Position numbers and translations under genes: made by a program. Source: Caloramator sp. E03 (GTDB lineage: Bacteria > Bacillota > Clostridia > Clostridiales > Caloramatoraceae). From it: DNA of 64,000 bases. Numbering within the stretch: the stretch's first letter is position 1; each line of letters starts with the position of its first letter. The notes under the pieces are model-generated. The model saw nothing but the letters and a program-made list of their open reading frames with translations, searched no databases and was not told the DNA's origin. Positions 19,518-27,711 of this stretch are shown here, in pieces. Where the stretch lies: contig NZ_CP040093.1 of assembly GCF_006016075.1 (NCBI RefSeq), positions 1,666,501-1,730,500 on the forward strand, given 5' to 3'.

Positions 19518-20444
19518 ATGGGTACTTTAGGCATACCTCTATATATGGATAGAAACATAATACTTGATTTGTACTCAACAATTATAAATGGATATATAGA
19601 ATCAAAGGAAGAATTGTTTTTAAATACTAAAGATAACTATATTAAAACTCAGCTTGGGAATAAAATTTCAAATGGAAATGATAGTAAAAAAACTGATCCA
19701 AATGATAAGAACCTTGTAATAAGTAATAGCTTAAGTAATGTAAAAGATAGTTCTTTAAGTTTAGAAAATAGGAGAGGTAAAAGAGTTCAAACAAGAGTTA
19801 AAAAAAGTTTTACAACTTTTAGTATATTTAATTCTTTAATAAAGATTATGTATTCCAAGAATATGATTAAATCTGATTTAGGATATGTTGAGGATTTTAA
19901 TTCTATAAATATAGGCGATTTCTTGGAATTATATACAAAACTTTCTAATAAATCTTTACAAGCCCAAATATCGACTGTTATTTCAATAATAGATTCTTAT
20001 GATCCAAAGGTGCTTAACAAACTATTGCCTTATGATGATCCTAAATTTAATATAACTAACTTTGAATTTATATGTAAAATGCTAAAGAATCTATTGGATA
20101 TTCTTAACAAAAACAACACAAATAAAATTATTTTAAAGAGCAAAACCTTTTTTATGGTTCTTGATGTTAATCTTAATTATTTTATGGATAAGAACTCTTA
20201 TATATATGACAATGTAAATAATAATTTTAAGGTTATGTGTAAAGTAACAAGAAAAATAAGAGAAAATGAACATATAAACCTTCTTGATAAAACTTGTATG
20301 TCAAGCTATTATATTGATTTACTAAACCTAACAAAATGCTATCTTGATGTATTAAGAAAATACGATATTATACTTCCGGAGGAATTTTCATATTTAATAA
20401 ATTATCCTGCGATTGAGGCTAAAGCAATTGCCATGTTTATATAA
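19518..20444 (+). CDS. Unrecognised protein, possibly DUF6414-like
   Basis: 308 residues, soluble. The start MGTLGIPLYMDRNIILDLYS and the following acidic, Asn/Ser-rich stretch (residues 35-95) resemble DUF6414-type proteins, which begin with a similar 'IPLY.D...ILDL' segment, but I am not sure of the assignment. The rest is mostly helical and ends LPEEFSYLINYPAIEAKAIAMFI. ATG 19518 has a modest GAGG nine bases upstream. It sits between the greA/DUF523 pair and the proS leader without an obvious functional link. Confidence 0.6.
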   Translation: MGTLGIPLYMDRNIILDLYSTIINGYIESKEELFLNTKDNYIKTQLGNKISNGNDSKKTDPNDKNLVISNSLSNVKDSSLSLENRRGKRVQTRVKKSFTTFSIFNSLIKIMYSKNMIKSDLGYVEDFNSINIGDFLELYTKLSNKSLQAQISTVISIIDSYDPKVLNKLLPYDDPKFNITNFEFICKMLKNLLDILNKNNTNKIILKSKTFFMVLDVNLNYFMDKNSYIYDNVNNNFKVMCKVTRKIRENEHINLLDKTCMSSYYIDLLNLTKCYLDVLRKYDIILPEEFSYLINYPAIEAKAIAMFI

Positions 20445-20494
20445 TGTTTCTATTGACAAATTTCGAATTTTATTTTAAGATTTTTATAAATCCT

Positions 20495-20733
20495 ACAGAC
20501 TATGAAAAGGAATAGTAGAAGCATAGTTCTTTCTTAGAGAGGGGATGGCTGGTGAAAATCCCTAAAGGCGTGCTTTGAACCCACCTTGGAGTTCTGCACT
20601 GAAATTTTTTAGTAAGTTGCAGCGGGTTGTCCCGTTATAGATCAAAGAGAGTATACCTATATTGGTATACTAATTAGGGTGGTACCGCCGAATATTAGCC
20701 TCGGTCCCTTTGTGGGATGCGAGGCTTTTTTAT
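20495..20733 (+). promoter_or_regulatory. T-box leader controlling prolyl-tRNA synthetase
   Basis: The region holds the parts of a T-box riboswitch: a long stem I (about 20500-20605), stem III (GTATACC/GGTATAC at 20651-20670), the conserved T-box AGGGTGGTACCGCCG (20676-20690) and a final terminator stem (AGCCTCG...GAGGCT, 20697-20726, then T-run). In the specifier loop GAACCCACC, the codon at 20580-20582 is CCC, proline, and the acceptor-pairing TGGT (20680-20683) fits a tRNA with discriminator A. Uncharged tRNA-Pro should allow transcription of proS. Confidence 0.92.
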
Positions 20734-20760
20734 ATTTAAAAATTTTTAGGAGGATTAGGT

Positions 20761-22203
20761 ATGGCAAGTGAAAAAGAAAAGAAATTTGTTGAAGAGATAA
20801 CTCCAATGGACGAGGATTTTGCCCAGTGGTATACTGATATTGTTAAAAAAGCAGAGCTTGCAGATTATTCAAGTGTAAAAGGCTTTATGATTATCCGCCC
20901 TTATGGTTACGCTATATGGGAAAACATTCAAAAGGATCTTGATAGAAGGTTTAAAGAAACAGGTCATGAAAATGTTTATATGCCTCTTTTAATTCCTGAA
21001 AGTCTTCTGCAAAAGGAGCAAGAACACGTTGAAGGTTTTGCTCCAGAGGTTGCGTGGGTTACTCATGGAGGAAGTGAAAAGTTAACAGAAAGGCTTTGTG
21101 TAAGACCTACTTCTGAAACCATATTCTGTGAACACTTTTCAAAGATAGTTCAATCTTACAAGGATCTTCCAAAGCTTTATAACCAGTGGTGTTCGGTTGT
21201 AAGATGGGAAAAGACTACAAGACCTTTCTTGAGAACGGCAGAATTTTTATGGCAAGAAGGACATACTATACATGCAACAGCAGAAGAAGCTGAAGAAGAA
21301 ACTATAAGAATGCTTAATATATATGCTGCTCATTGTGAAGAAGTACTTGCAATACCTGTTATAAAAGGACGCAAAACTGATAAAGAAAAATTTGCAGGTG
21401 CTCAGGCTACCTATACTATAGAAAGTTTGATGCATGATGGTAAAGCACTTCAGTCTGGAACGTCTCATAATTTTGGAGATAATTTTGCAAGGGCTTTTGA
21501 TATTAAATATCTTGATAAAGAAGGAAAGCTTCAGTACGTTCATGAAACCTCCTGGGGATTTACAACAAGAATGATAGGTGCACTTATAATGGTTCATGGT
21601 GATGATAGTGGACTTGTACTACCACCGAGGGTTGCACCTATACAAGTTGTTGTAATTCCAATTGCACCTCATAAAGAAGGAGTTCTTGAAAAAGCTTATG
21701 AAGTTAAGGACAGAATATCAAAAGTTGCAAGGGTCAAGATAGATGATAGTGATAAAATGCCAGGATGGAAGTTTAACGAATATGAAATGAAAGGAATACC
21801 TGTTAGAGTTGAGATTGGACCAAAGGATATAGAAAACAATCAGGTTGTATTTGTTAGAAGAGATAATAGGGAAAAGATTGTTGTTAAAATGGATGAGATT
21901 GAAGGAAGAATAGTTGAGCTTCTTGAAGATATTCAGATATCACTTTATAATAAAGCAAAGGCTCATAGAGATGCAAGAACTTCCATAGCTACAAATATGG
22001 AGGAATTTAAAGATATTGTTGAAAATAGACCAGGATTTATAAAGGCTATGTGGTGTGGAGATAGGGAATGCGAAGATAAAGTAAAAGAATTAACTGGGGC
22101 AACTGCAAGATGTATGCCTTTTGAACAGGAACATGTATCAGATAGATGCGTATGCTGTGGAAAAGAAGCTAAAAAACTTGTATATTGGGGAAAAGCATAT
22201 TAA
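20761..22203 (+). CDS. proS: Prolyl-tRNA synthetase, archaeal/eukaryote-like type
   Basis: 480 residues. Charges tRNA-Pro. Class II motifs are visible: motif 2 around [22 protein letters not shown] and motif 3 around [21 protein letters not shown]. It lacks the editing insertion of the 570-residue bacterial form and has the C-terminal extension of the short type, with Cys pairs ([11 protein letters not shown] and RCVCCGKEA) for zinc and a final Tyr (KLVYWGKAY). ATG 20761 lies behind AGGAGG. It is expressed under the T-box leader at 20495-20733. Confidence 0.97.
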   Translation: MASEKEKKFVEEITPMDEDFAQWYTDIVKKAELADYSSVKGFMIIRPYGYAIWENIQKDLDRRFKETGHENVYMPLLIPESLLQKEQEHVEGFAPEVAWVTHGGSEKLTERLCVRPTSETIFCEHFSKIVQSYKDLPKLYNQWCSVVRWEKTTRPFLRTAEFLWQEGHTIHATAEEAEEETIRMLNIYAAHCEEVLAIPVIKGRKTDKEKFAGAQATYTIESLMHDGKALQSGTSHNFGDNFARAFDIKYLDKEGKLQYVHETSWGFTTRMIGALIMVHGDDSGLVLPPRVAPIQVVVIPIAPHKEGVLEKAYEVKDRISKVARVKIDDSDKMPGWKFNEYEMKGIPVRVEIGPKDIENNQVVFVRRDNREKIVVKMDEIEGRIVELLEDIQISLYNKAKAHRDARTSIATNMEEFKDIVENRPGFIKAMWCGDRECEDKVKELTGATARCMPFEQEHVSDRCVCCGKEAKKLVYWGKAY

Positions 22204-22205
22204 TA

Positions 22206-22232
22206 AAAAGCGGCCATTTGGCCGTTTTTTAT
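22206..22232 (+). terminator. Terminator of proS
   Basis: AAAGCGGCC / GGCCGTTTTTTAT: a 5-base GC stem (CGGCC at 22211-22215, GGCCG at 22220-22224) extended by A-T pairs, ending in a T-run, just after the proS stop. Confidence 0.85.
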
Positions 22233-22242
22233 TTTTATACTT

Positions 22243-22279
22243 TACTAATATATTCAAATATTATAATATAGTATTAGTA
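22243..22279 (+). promoter_or_regulatory. Inverted repeat overlapping the bioY promoter
   Basis: TACTAATA (22243-22250) and TATTAGTA (22272-22279) are perfect inverted arms 21 bases apart, flanking a TATAAT (22262-22267). The spacing suits a dimeric repressor such as BirA, but the arms do not match the usual GTTAAC-type BirA operator. Confidence 0.5.
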
Positions 22280-22305
22280 CCACATAATAAATAAGGAGGA
22301 GTACT

Positions 22306-22842
22306 ATGAAAACGAAGGAATTGATTCTTGTAGCATTATTTGCAGCCCTTACGGCAATTGGTGCTTTTTTAAAGATTAATATAGGATATATACCTTTTAC
22401 GCTTCAGTTTTTCTTTTGTGCGTTGTCTGGTGTTTTGCTTGGAGCAAAACTTGGGGCATTGTCACAGATTATATATGTTACTATAGGGCTTTTTGGACTC
22501 CCTGTATTTTCAAATGGAGGAGGGATAGGGTATGTTTTTAAACCTTCATTTGGATTTATTATTGGTTTTATATTTTCTGCATATATTATTGGTATTTTAT
22601 CTAACAAAAATAACAAATTTTTCACACTATTTATAGCCCAGCTTTTAGGCCTTATAGTTTTATATATTTTTGGTAGCATTTATATGTATGCCATTATGAA
22701 TTTTTATATTGGTAAAGCTTTTTCAATCATAAATATTATAAAAGTAGCAGTTATGCCTTTTATAGGAGTGGATATAATAAAAATATTTTTAGTGTCTTTA
22801 ATAGGAACTAAAATAAGACCTATAATACAAAAGACTGTATAA
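22306..22842 (+). CDS. bioY: Biotin transporter BioY
   Basis: 178 residues, six membrane helices, the substrate-binding subunit of an ECF-type biotin importer. Conserved BioY segments are seen: ALFAALTAIGAFLKINIG, YIPFTLQFFF, SGVLLGAKLGALSQI, YVTIGLFGLPVF and GGGIGYVFKPSFGFIIGF. ATG 22306 has a strong AAGGAGGAG. No biotin synthesis or ECF ATPase genes are adjacent, so it depends on energising subunits encoded elsewhere or works alone. The inverted repeat at its promoter suggests biotin control (inference). Confidence 0.95.
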   Translation: MKTKELILVALFAALTAIGAFLKINIGYIPFTLQFFFCALSGVLLGAKLGALSQIIYVTIGLFGLPVFSNGGGIGYVFKPSFGFIIGFIFSAYIIGILSNKNNKFFTLFIAQLLGLIVLYIFGSIYMYAIMNFYIGKAFSIINIIKVAVMPFIGVDIIKIFLVSLIGTKIRPIIQKTV

Positions 22843-22868
22843 GTATTTTTAAGATATTGAATAATAAT

Positions 22869-22897
22869 AAAAAGGAGGGGTACCTCCTTTTTATTTT
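22869..22897. terminator. Bidirectional terminator between bioY and the SLH protein gene
   Basis: AAAAAGGAGG (22869-22878) and CCTCCTTTTT (22883-22892) form a hairpin with A- and T-runs on both sides, in the space between two convergent genes. Confidence 0.85.
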
Positions 22898-25023
22898 GTA
22901 TCTAAACTGTTTAGATAGTTTACAATTATGGTAGCAGCATCTCCTCTTGTTATAGTATTTAATGGATTGAAAAAGTCATTGTCTAAAGGCATTATCTTAA
23001 GTTCAGAAATTATTGCAATATATCCCTTATAATCTTGTGATATCATGTTTGCATCTTTTATTTTTGATATATCATACATATCGGGTTTATTTGCAACAAG
23101 ACCAAGACCTAAGGAGTTTACAATAATTTTTGCTGCCTGCTGCCTTGTAACTTCACTATCAGGGCTTTTTTCATTTTCAGATATTATATTTTTGCTTATC
23201 GCCTGCTTATAATATACGTCGTAGGAATTGTCATCACTTATATATGGATCAGTAGATAAAACAAGAAGTTTTATAAAATCTTTTTGAAGTATTTTATCAT
23301 CTGGTCTAAATTTATCTGAACTATCTTTTAATATGCCCAATTCAGCTAAAAGTTTTATACTGTTTTCATTTGGATTTCCTTTAATATCTGTATATTCAGC
23401 AGTAGCAGAATTCTTTTCATTAATTGGATCCCCATTGTAATCTAATACATAACCACTCTTTGCATCAAGCATTCCACTGAAGGAATCGAGTACATAAGCA
23501 AGCTTTATTTGAGGCTTACTATTTGGGTTAATATAATTATAACATTTTACATATTTAAGAGAAAAATTTAGTTTTTCAAATAATATATTATAAGCATCTT
23601 CAATATTTATTGTATCGTTTTTAGACGGAAGATTTAATTTGGTTGACCAACTTATATTAAATCCACAAACCTTTCCAGTATAGCAATTTACATTTATATT
23701 TATTGTATCAAAGTTATATACAATATCATCTGTTTTTCTTATATATCTAAAGTAATAGATTGGAGATATATAGTTTAAGTCGTTAGAAATATAATATTCA
23801 TTATCTCTGGATTCAATTTGATTAAACTTATCAGGATATACGCTTTTTATAAATTCTTCTGCTATTTTTTTTGATTGCTCTTTATCATATAAAGGCTTTT
23901 TATCCTTTGATGGCTGGTCAAAGTCAGAACCACCAAAATAGAAGGATTTTATCTCAGAAGTTAATGCATCAACCTTTGCGCTCATATAGTTATAGGTGTT
24001 TGTTGAAGGATTGCTGTTCTCCCAATACAAATACCATGCTGCATCATCATCAAGGCTATATGAATAAAGATTTGCATTAGTTAGATTATATTTATCATCC
24101 AGTGGTAGATATTGCTTTGCAATTTCTATAGCCTTTTCCTTTGTGATGTATTTACTTGTTAAGTCAATTTCCTTTTGTTCTTCATTTGTCAGCTGAGGTG
24201 CTTGAGTGCTATCCTTTGAATTTGTATCTCCATTTTTAATAAAAGGAATGTAATAACCGTTTTTAATTATATTTCCTGTAACTGCATCTATTGGCATATT
24301 CCCGTTTTTTAGAGAATAAACGAGTATAGGCACATTTTTGCTAAGTTTTGAATTATAAACCATTGAATAAGCAAGTTCTAATCCAAGCTTATCCTTGAAA
24401 ATGTTTTTTGCAGTATCAATGCTTATTGCATTTGAAGAGTCTGGAAGAGTTATATTATCCCAATTCAAATTGTAACTTCGTATTTTTAGATTATTTTTAT
24501 CTACTGAAACTGTGATGCCATTATCGCTAAACTCAATACCATTTGCTACTCTTATAAAATTAAACGTGTAAACATCTGAATAAGAGTCATATCCATAAAT
24601 GCTACGTTGCTTATCATCTAATTTTAATTCTTTATACTTTTGGGGTTGAAGTTTAATAATCAAATCAGAGGCTACCTTTTGAGCAGACGATTTTGAATAT
24701 TTTGGTATCCTATTATTTGAATATACAGAGCCATCTGACATACTCATGCTTATGATTTCTCCTGTTTCAGCATCAACTGAAACGTAGATATTTTCACCTG
24801 TTTGCTTTTTAGAATACCAATTAAGTTCATATATTTTTCTACCGTTCATATTTTCTATATAATTTTGTTTAAAGCTAAGGCCTTCTGTATTTATATCAAA
24901 TGCCGATTTTGCTATTTCTATTGCTTTGTTAGGAGGTATTTTATCTTGTGCATTAGCTCGAATTGGAGTTGTATATATAAAAAGCATACACAGTATAATT
25001 AAAGAGCATATTATCTTTCTCAT
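22891..25023 (-). CDS. Exported YcdB/YcdC-type protein with C-terminal S-layer-homology domains
   Basis: 710 residues from ATG 25023, which has AAAGGAGA upstream; the longer frame to 25086 lacks a ribosome site. A signal peptide precedes at least three YcdB/PepSY-like repeats (about 25-540), each with a pattern like KAIEIAK..YI..GR....Y...ISGEI. The last 170 residues hold S-layer-homology motifs: LGILKDSSDKFRPDDKILQKDFIKLL, SEVTRQQAAKIIVNSL and ITRGDAATIIVNYL (about three units; quoted segments are short parts). It is therefore likely displayed on the cell wall. YcdB-type proteins are linked to surface or spore functions, but the role here is unknown. Confidence 0.85.
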   Translation of the reverse strand: MRKIICSLIILCMLFIYTTPIRANAQDKIPPNKAIEIAKSAFDINTEGLSFKQNYIENMNGRKIYELNWYSKKQTGENIYVSVDAETGEIISMSMSDGSVYSNNRIPKYSKSSAQKVASDLIIKLQPQKYKELKLDDKQRSIYGYDSYSDVYTFNFIRVANGIEFSDNGITVSVDKNNLKIRSYNLNWDNITLPDSSNAISIDTAKNIFKDKLGLELAYSMVYNSKLSKNVPILVYSLKNGNMPIDAVTGNIIKNGYYIPFIKNGDTNSKDSTQAPQLTNEEQKEIDLTSKYITKEKAIEIAKQYLPLDDKYNLTNANLYSYSLDDDAAWYLYWENSNPSTNTYNYMSAKVDALTSEIKSFYFGGSDFDQPSKDKKPLYDKEQSKKIAEEFIKSVYPDKFNQIESRDNEYYISNDLNYISPIYYFRYIRKTDDIVYNFDTININVNCYTGKVCGFNISWSTKLNLPSKNDTINIEDAYNILFEKLNFSLKYVKCYNYINPNSKPQIKLAYVLDSFSGMLDAKSGYVLDYNGDPINEKNSATAEYTDIKGNPNENSIKLLAELGILKDSSDKFRPDDKILQKDFIKLLVLSTDPYISDDNSYDVYYKQAISKNIISENEKSPDSEVTRQQAAKIIVNSLGLGLVANKPDMYDISKIKDANMISQDYKGYIAIISELKIMPLDNDFFNPLNTITRGDAATIIVNYLNSLDTK

Positions 25024-25241
25024 AAAAATCTCCTTTCTTTTGATTTTATCAATATATATGACGGAACAATTTATTAAAAGTTCCACATATTAGACAAATA
25101 AATAATTTAAATTTTTGTATCATTATACTTTTAAGTCAAATGGATAAAATACTCATTGTGGATTATATTTTAATATGATTATTTTTGTATATTTGGTAAA
25201 ATATAATAAAGGTTAATCTGGAATATGAAAGGAAGAATAAG

Positions 25242-26555
25242 ATGAAGAAAAAGATACTTATTGTTTATGAAAGAATGGGAATGGGACATCTTAGGATGGC
25301 AAATATATTAGAAGATATGTTAAAGACAGAAGAAGTAGAAATTATAAAATATTCGGGAAGTGATATAGCAGGTTCTTCTGATGTTGATTTTATTATACAT
25401 CTTTGGAACTTTTTAATAAGAAAAAACTTAATAAAGACAGCAGATGTACTTTTAAATTTTATAATAAGGATATTAGGAGTTCCTATCTTAGAGGTTTTAA
25501 ACACTAAAGATTTTATGAATAAACTTGAAGATATAAATCCAGATATAATTATATGCACAGCAGATGGATACAATAAAGTGTTAGGTACATATTCTAAAGA
25601 GAAGAAAATACCTTTTTTTATATTTTTAACGGAGGTTTCTGTATTTATTGATATTGTGAATCCTTATGCTATCCATATATGCTACTTTAATGAAACGGGA
25701 GAAGCTATAAGAAACTACGACTTTGGTAGTACGTATTTTTCTTATAACCTTGATAGAAAAAGTACTATGTTTGAAAAAATACGATATGTTTTAAAATTTT
25801 ATAAAGAATATGTGCTTTTAGCGTATAAAAATTCTATATATAGAAATCCCGAAGGCTTTTTTGAAGAGAATAACTATGCAAAGTATGAAGTTATAGGACC
25901 TCTTGCAGAGAAAAAACATTTTGATAAAAAGGACGTTAAAGCAATAAGAAATGAACTTGGTATACCTGAAGATGTAGATACAATACTTATTGCAAGTGGG
26001 AGCATAGGAGGTAAACTTATTATAAAGATTATAAAGTATATATGCGAAAATTATAATAAGCCATTAAATATCCTTGCAATGTGTGGTAATGATGATATAA
26101 CATATAACAAACTAAAAATGTATAAAAATGTTAATACAATGATAAACATATTTTTATTTCAATATACTGATAGATTTGATAAGTTTATTGCTGCATCAGA
26201 CTGTATAATAGCAAGAGCATCTGCTGGTATTTTTATTGAAAGCCTATTAAACAGGACACCAGAAATTACATTTAAAAGAGTTACCTCAAATGATAAGGGA
26301 GCTATAACTATGATAGAAAAATATGGCCTTGGGGAAGTTTGTGACGATGAGAATGAGATGGTATTAAAGCTTGCTAAGGTACTTGAAAACAAAAAACTAT
26401 ATAAAAACAACATAGACAGACTGCTTTTAAAGTATTCAAAAACTTATGAAGATAAGAAAAAATTAATAAGAAGTATTATCCTTGAAGGGAATCATTCTAA
26501 CTATAATGATAATGCTGAAGTAGCAGCTGATGTAATCTCAGATACTTTAATCTAA
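25242..26555 (+). CDS. Glycosyltransferase of the MGDG/diglucosyl-diacylglycerol synthase type
   Basis: 437 residues, family GT28-like. The N-terminus KKKILIVYERMGMGHLRMAN has the GxGH motif of MurG/UgtP/MGDG synthases, and INPDIIICTADGYNKVLG is the acceptor side of the fold. The C-terminal half carries the nucleotide-sugar site (IASGSIGGKLIIKIIKYI, then ASDCIIARASAGIFIESLL). It probably adds sugar from UDP-sugar to diacylglycerol or a related membrane lipid. ATG 25242, with AAAGGAAG upstream. The GNAT-like gene follows closely and may act in the same pathway (inference). Confidence 0.8.
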   Translation: MKKKILIVYERMGMGHLRMANILEDMLKTEEVEIIKYSGSDIAGSSDVDFIIHLWNFLIRKNLIKTADVLLNFIIRILGVPILEVLNTKDFMNKLEDINPDIIICTADGYNKVLGTYSKEKKIPFFIFLTEVSVFIDIVNPYAIHICYFNETGEAIRNYDFGSTYFSYNLDRKSTMFEKIRYVLKFYKEYVLLAYKNSIYRNPEGFFEENNYAKYEVIGPLAEKKHFDKKDVKAIRNELGIPEDVDTILIASGSIGGKLIIKIIKYICENYNKPLNILAMCGNDDITYNKLKMYKNVNTMINIFLFQYTDRFDKFIAASDCIIARASAGIFIESLLNRTPEITFKRVTSNDKGAITMIEKYGLGEVCDDENEMVLKLAKVLENKKLYKNNIDRLLLKYSKTYEDKKKLIRSIILEGNHSNYNDNAEVAADVISDTLI

Positions 26556-26571
26556 AAGTTTGGAGGATTTT

Positions 26572-27690
26572 ATGCTAAAGATAATAGAGATAAAGAATAA
26601 GAAGGGATTTAAAAAATTTATTGATCTTCCTTATGATATATATAAATATGATAAAAACTGGATACCACCATTGAGATATGATTTAATGAATAAGCTTGTT
26701 GGAAAAAACAATCCTCTTTTTTCAAGTGGTGACCATAGCTTTTTTATGGTATATAATGACAATAAGCCATTAGGGAGAATTTGTGTAGGAATAAATGATG
26801 ATTTAAATAAAAAGAAAGGGATTAATGAAGGATATATTTCTCTATTTGAATGTATTAATGATAAGGATGTTGCATTTTTACTTTTTGATACAGCAGTGAA
26901 ATGGTTAAAGGATAGGGGAATGAATAGTATGCGAGGTCCAGTGTCACCTACTAACGGAGATGATTATAAAGGACTTTTAGTTAAGGGATTTGATGGTCCT
27001 CCTGTACTTATGAATTCTTATAATCCTGAATATTATGTTAAATTATTTGAATATTATGGTTTTCAAAAGTTTTATGATTTATATGCATATTATTATGACT
27101 TATCCAATGCTGACTTTAAAAAATATGGAAAAGTAGTTGAATTTGCAATGAAAAGATATAATTATCATATAGATAAAATAGATTTAAAAAGATTTGATAG
27201 AGAAATAACAGATATTAAAAAGATACTAGATATATCAATGCCTATGGAGTGGGAAGATTTAACCGTTCCATCATTAGAGGATATTAAAGCTGAAGTTAAA
27301 AATTTAAAACGAATGGTTGATCCTGATATAATTGTTATTGCAAGATCTATGGACACGCCTATTGGCTTTGCTGTTGCTCTGCCAGATTATAACCAAGTTT
27401 TAAAACACTTAGGGGGAAGACTTTTTCCATTTGGGCTATTTAAACTATTATGGTATAAAAGGAAAATAAATTCAGGAAGGTTATTTATAATGTTTGTTAT
27501 ACCTGAATATAGAAAAAAAGGTGTTAGTAGTGCAATGCTTTATAAAATATTTGAAGAAGGGCTTAAAAAAGGATATATTTATGGTGAAGGATCTACCATT
27601 GGAGAGACAAATTTAGCTATGAGAAGAGATGTTGAAGGCTTTGGTGGAAAACATTATAGAACATATAGGATTTATAAAAAGCAGATTTAA
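26572..27690 (+). CDS. GNAT-like acyltransferase-type protein
   Basis: 372 residues from ATG 26572, with GGAGG eight bases upstream. The N-terminal region has the pattern seen in uncharacterised YghO-like proteins: FIDLPYDIYKYDKNWIPPLR, then FMVYNDNKPLGRICVGIN, a MRGPVSPTNGDDYKGLL loop and LMNSYNPEYY. The C-terminal part looks like an acetyltransferase core, with RLFIMFVIPEYRKKGVSSAM as the acyl-CoA-binding helix region. The substrate is unknown. It is 17 bases from the glycosyltransferase gene and 22 bases from the FtsA-like gene, so all three are likely one operon. Confidence 0.72.
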   Translation: MLKIIEIKNKKGFKKFIDLPYDIYKYDKNWIPPLRYDLMNKLVGKNNPLFSSGDHSFFMVYNDNKPLGRICVGINDDLNKKKGINEGYISLFECINDKDVAFLLFDTAVKWLKDRGMNSMRGPVSPTNGDDYKGLLVKGFDGPPVLMNSYNPEYYVKLFEYYGFQKFYDLYAYYYDLSNADFKKYGKVVEFAMKRYNYHIDKIDLKRFDREITDIKKILDISMPMEWEDLTVPSLEDIKAEVKNLKRMVDPDIIVIARSMDTPIGFAVALPDYNQVLKHLGGRLFPFGLFKLLWYKRKINSGRLFIMFVIPEYRKKGVSSAMLYKIFEEGLKKGYIYGEGSTIGETNLAMRRDVEGFGGKHYRTYRIYKKQI

Positions 27691-27711
27691 AACTTTTACG
27701 GGGTGGGACTA

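Noticed and set aside
27703-27711. GTG start for the FtsA-like gene
   Set aside because: The GTG is inside the ribosome site; ATG 27712 is correctly spaced.
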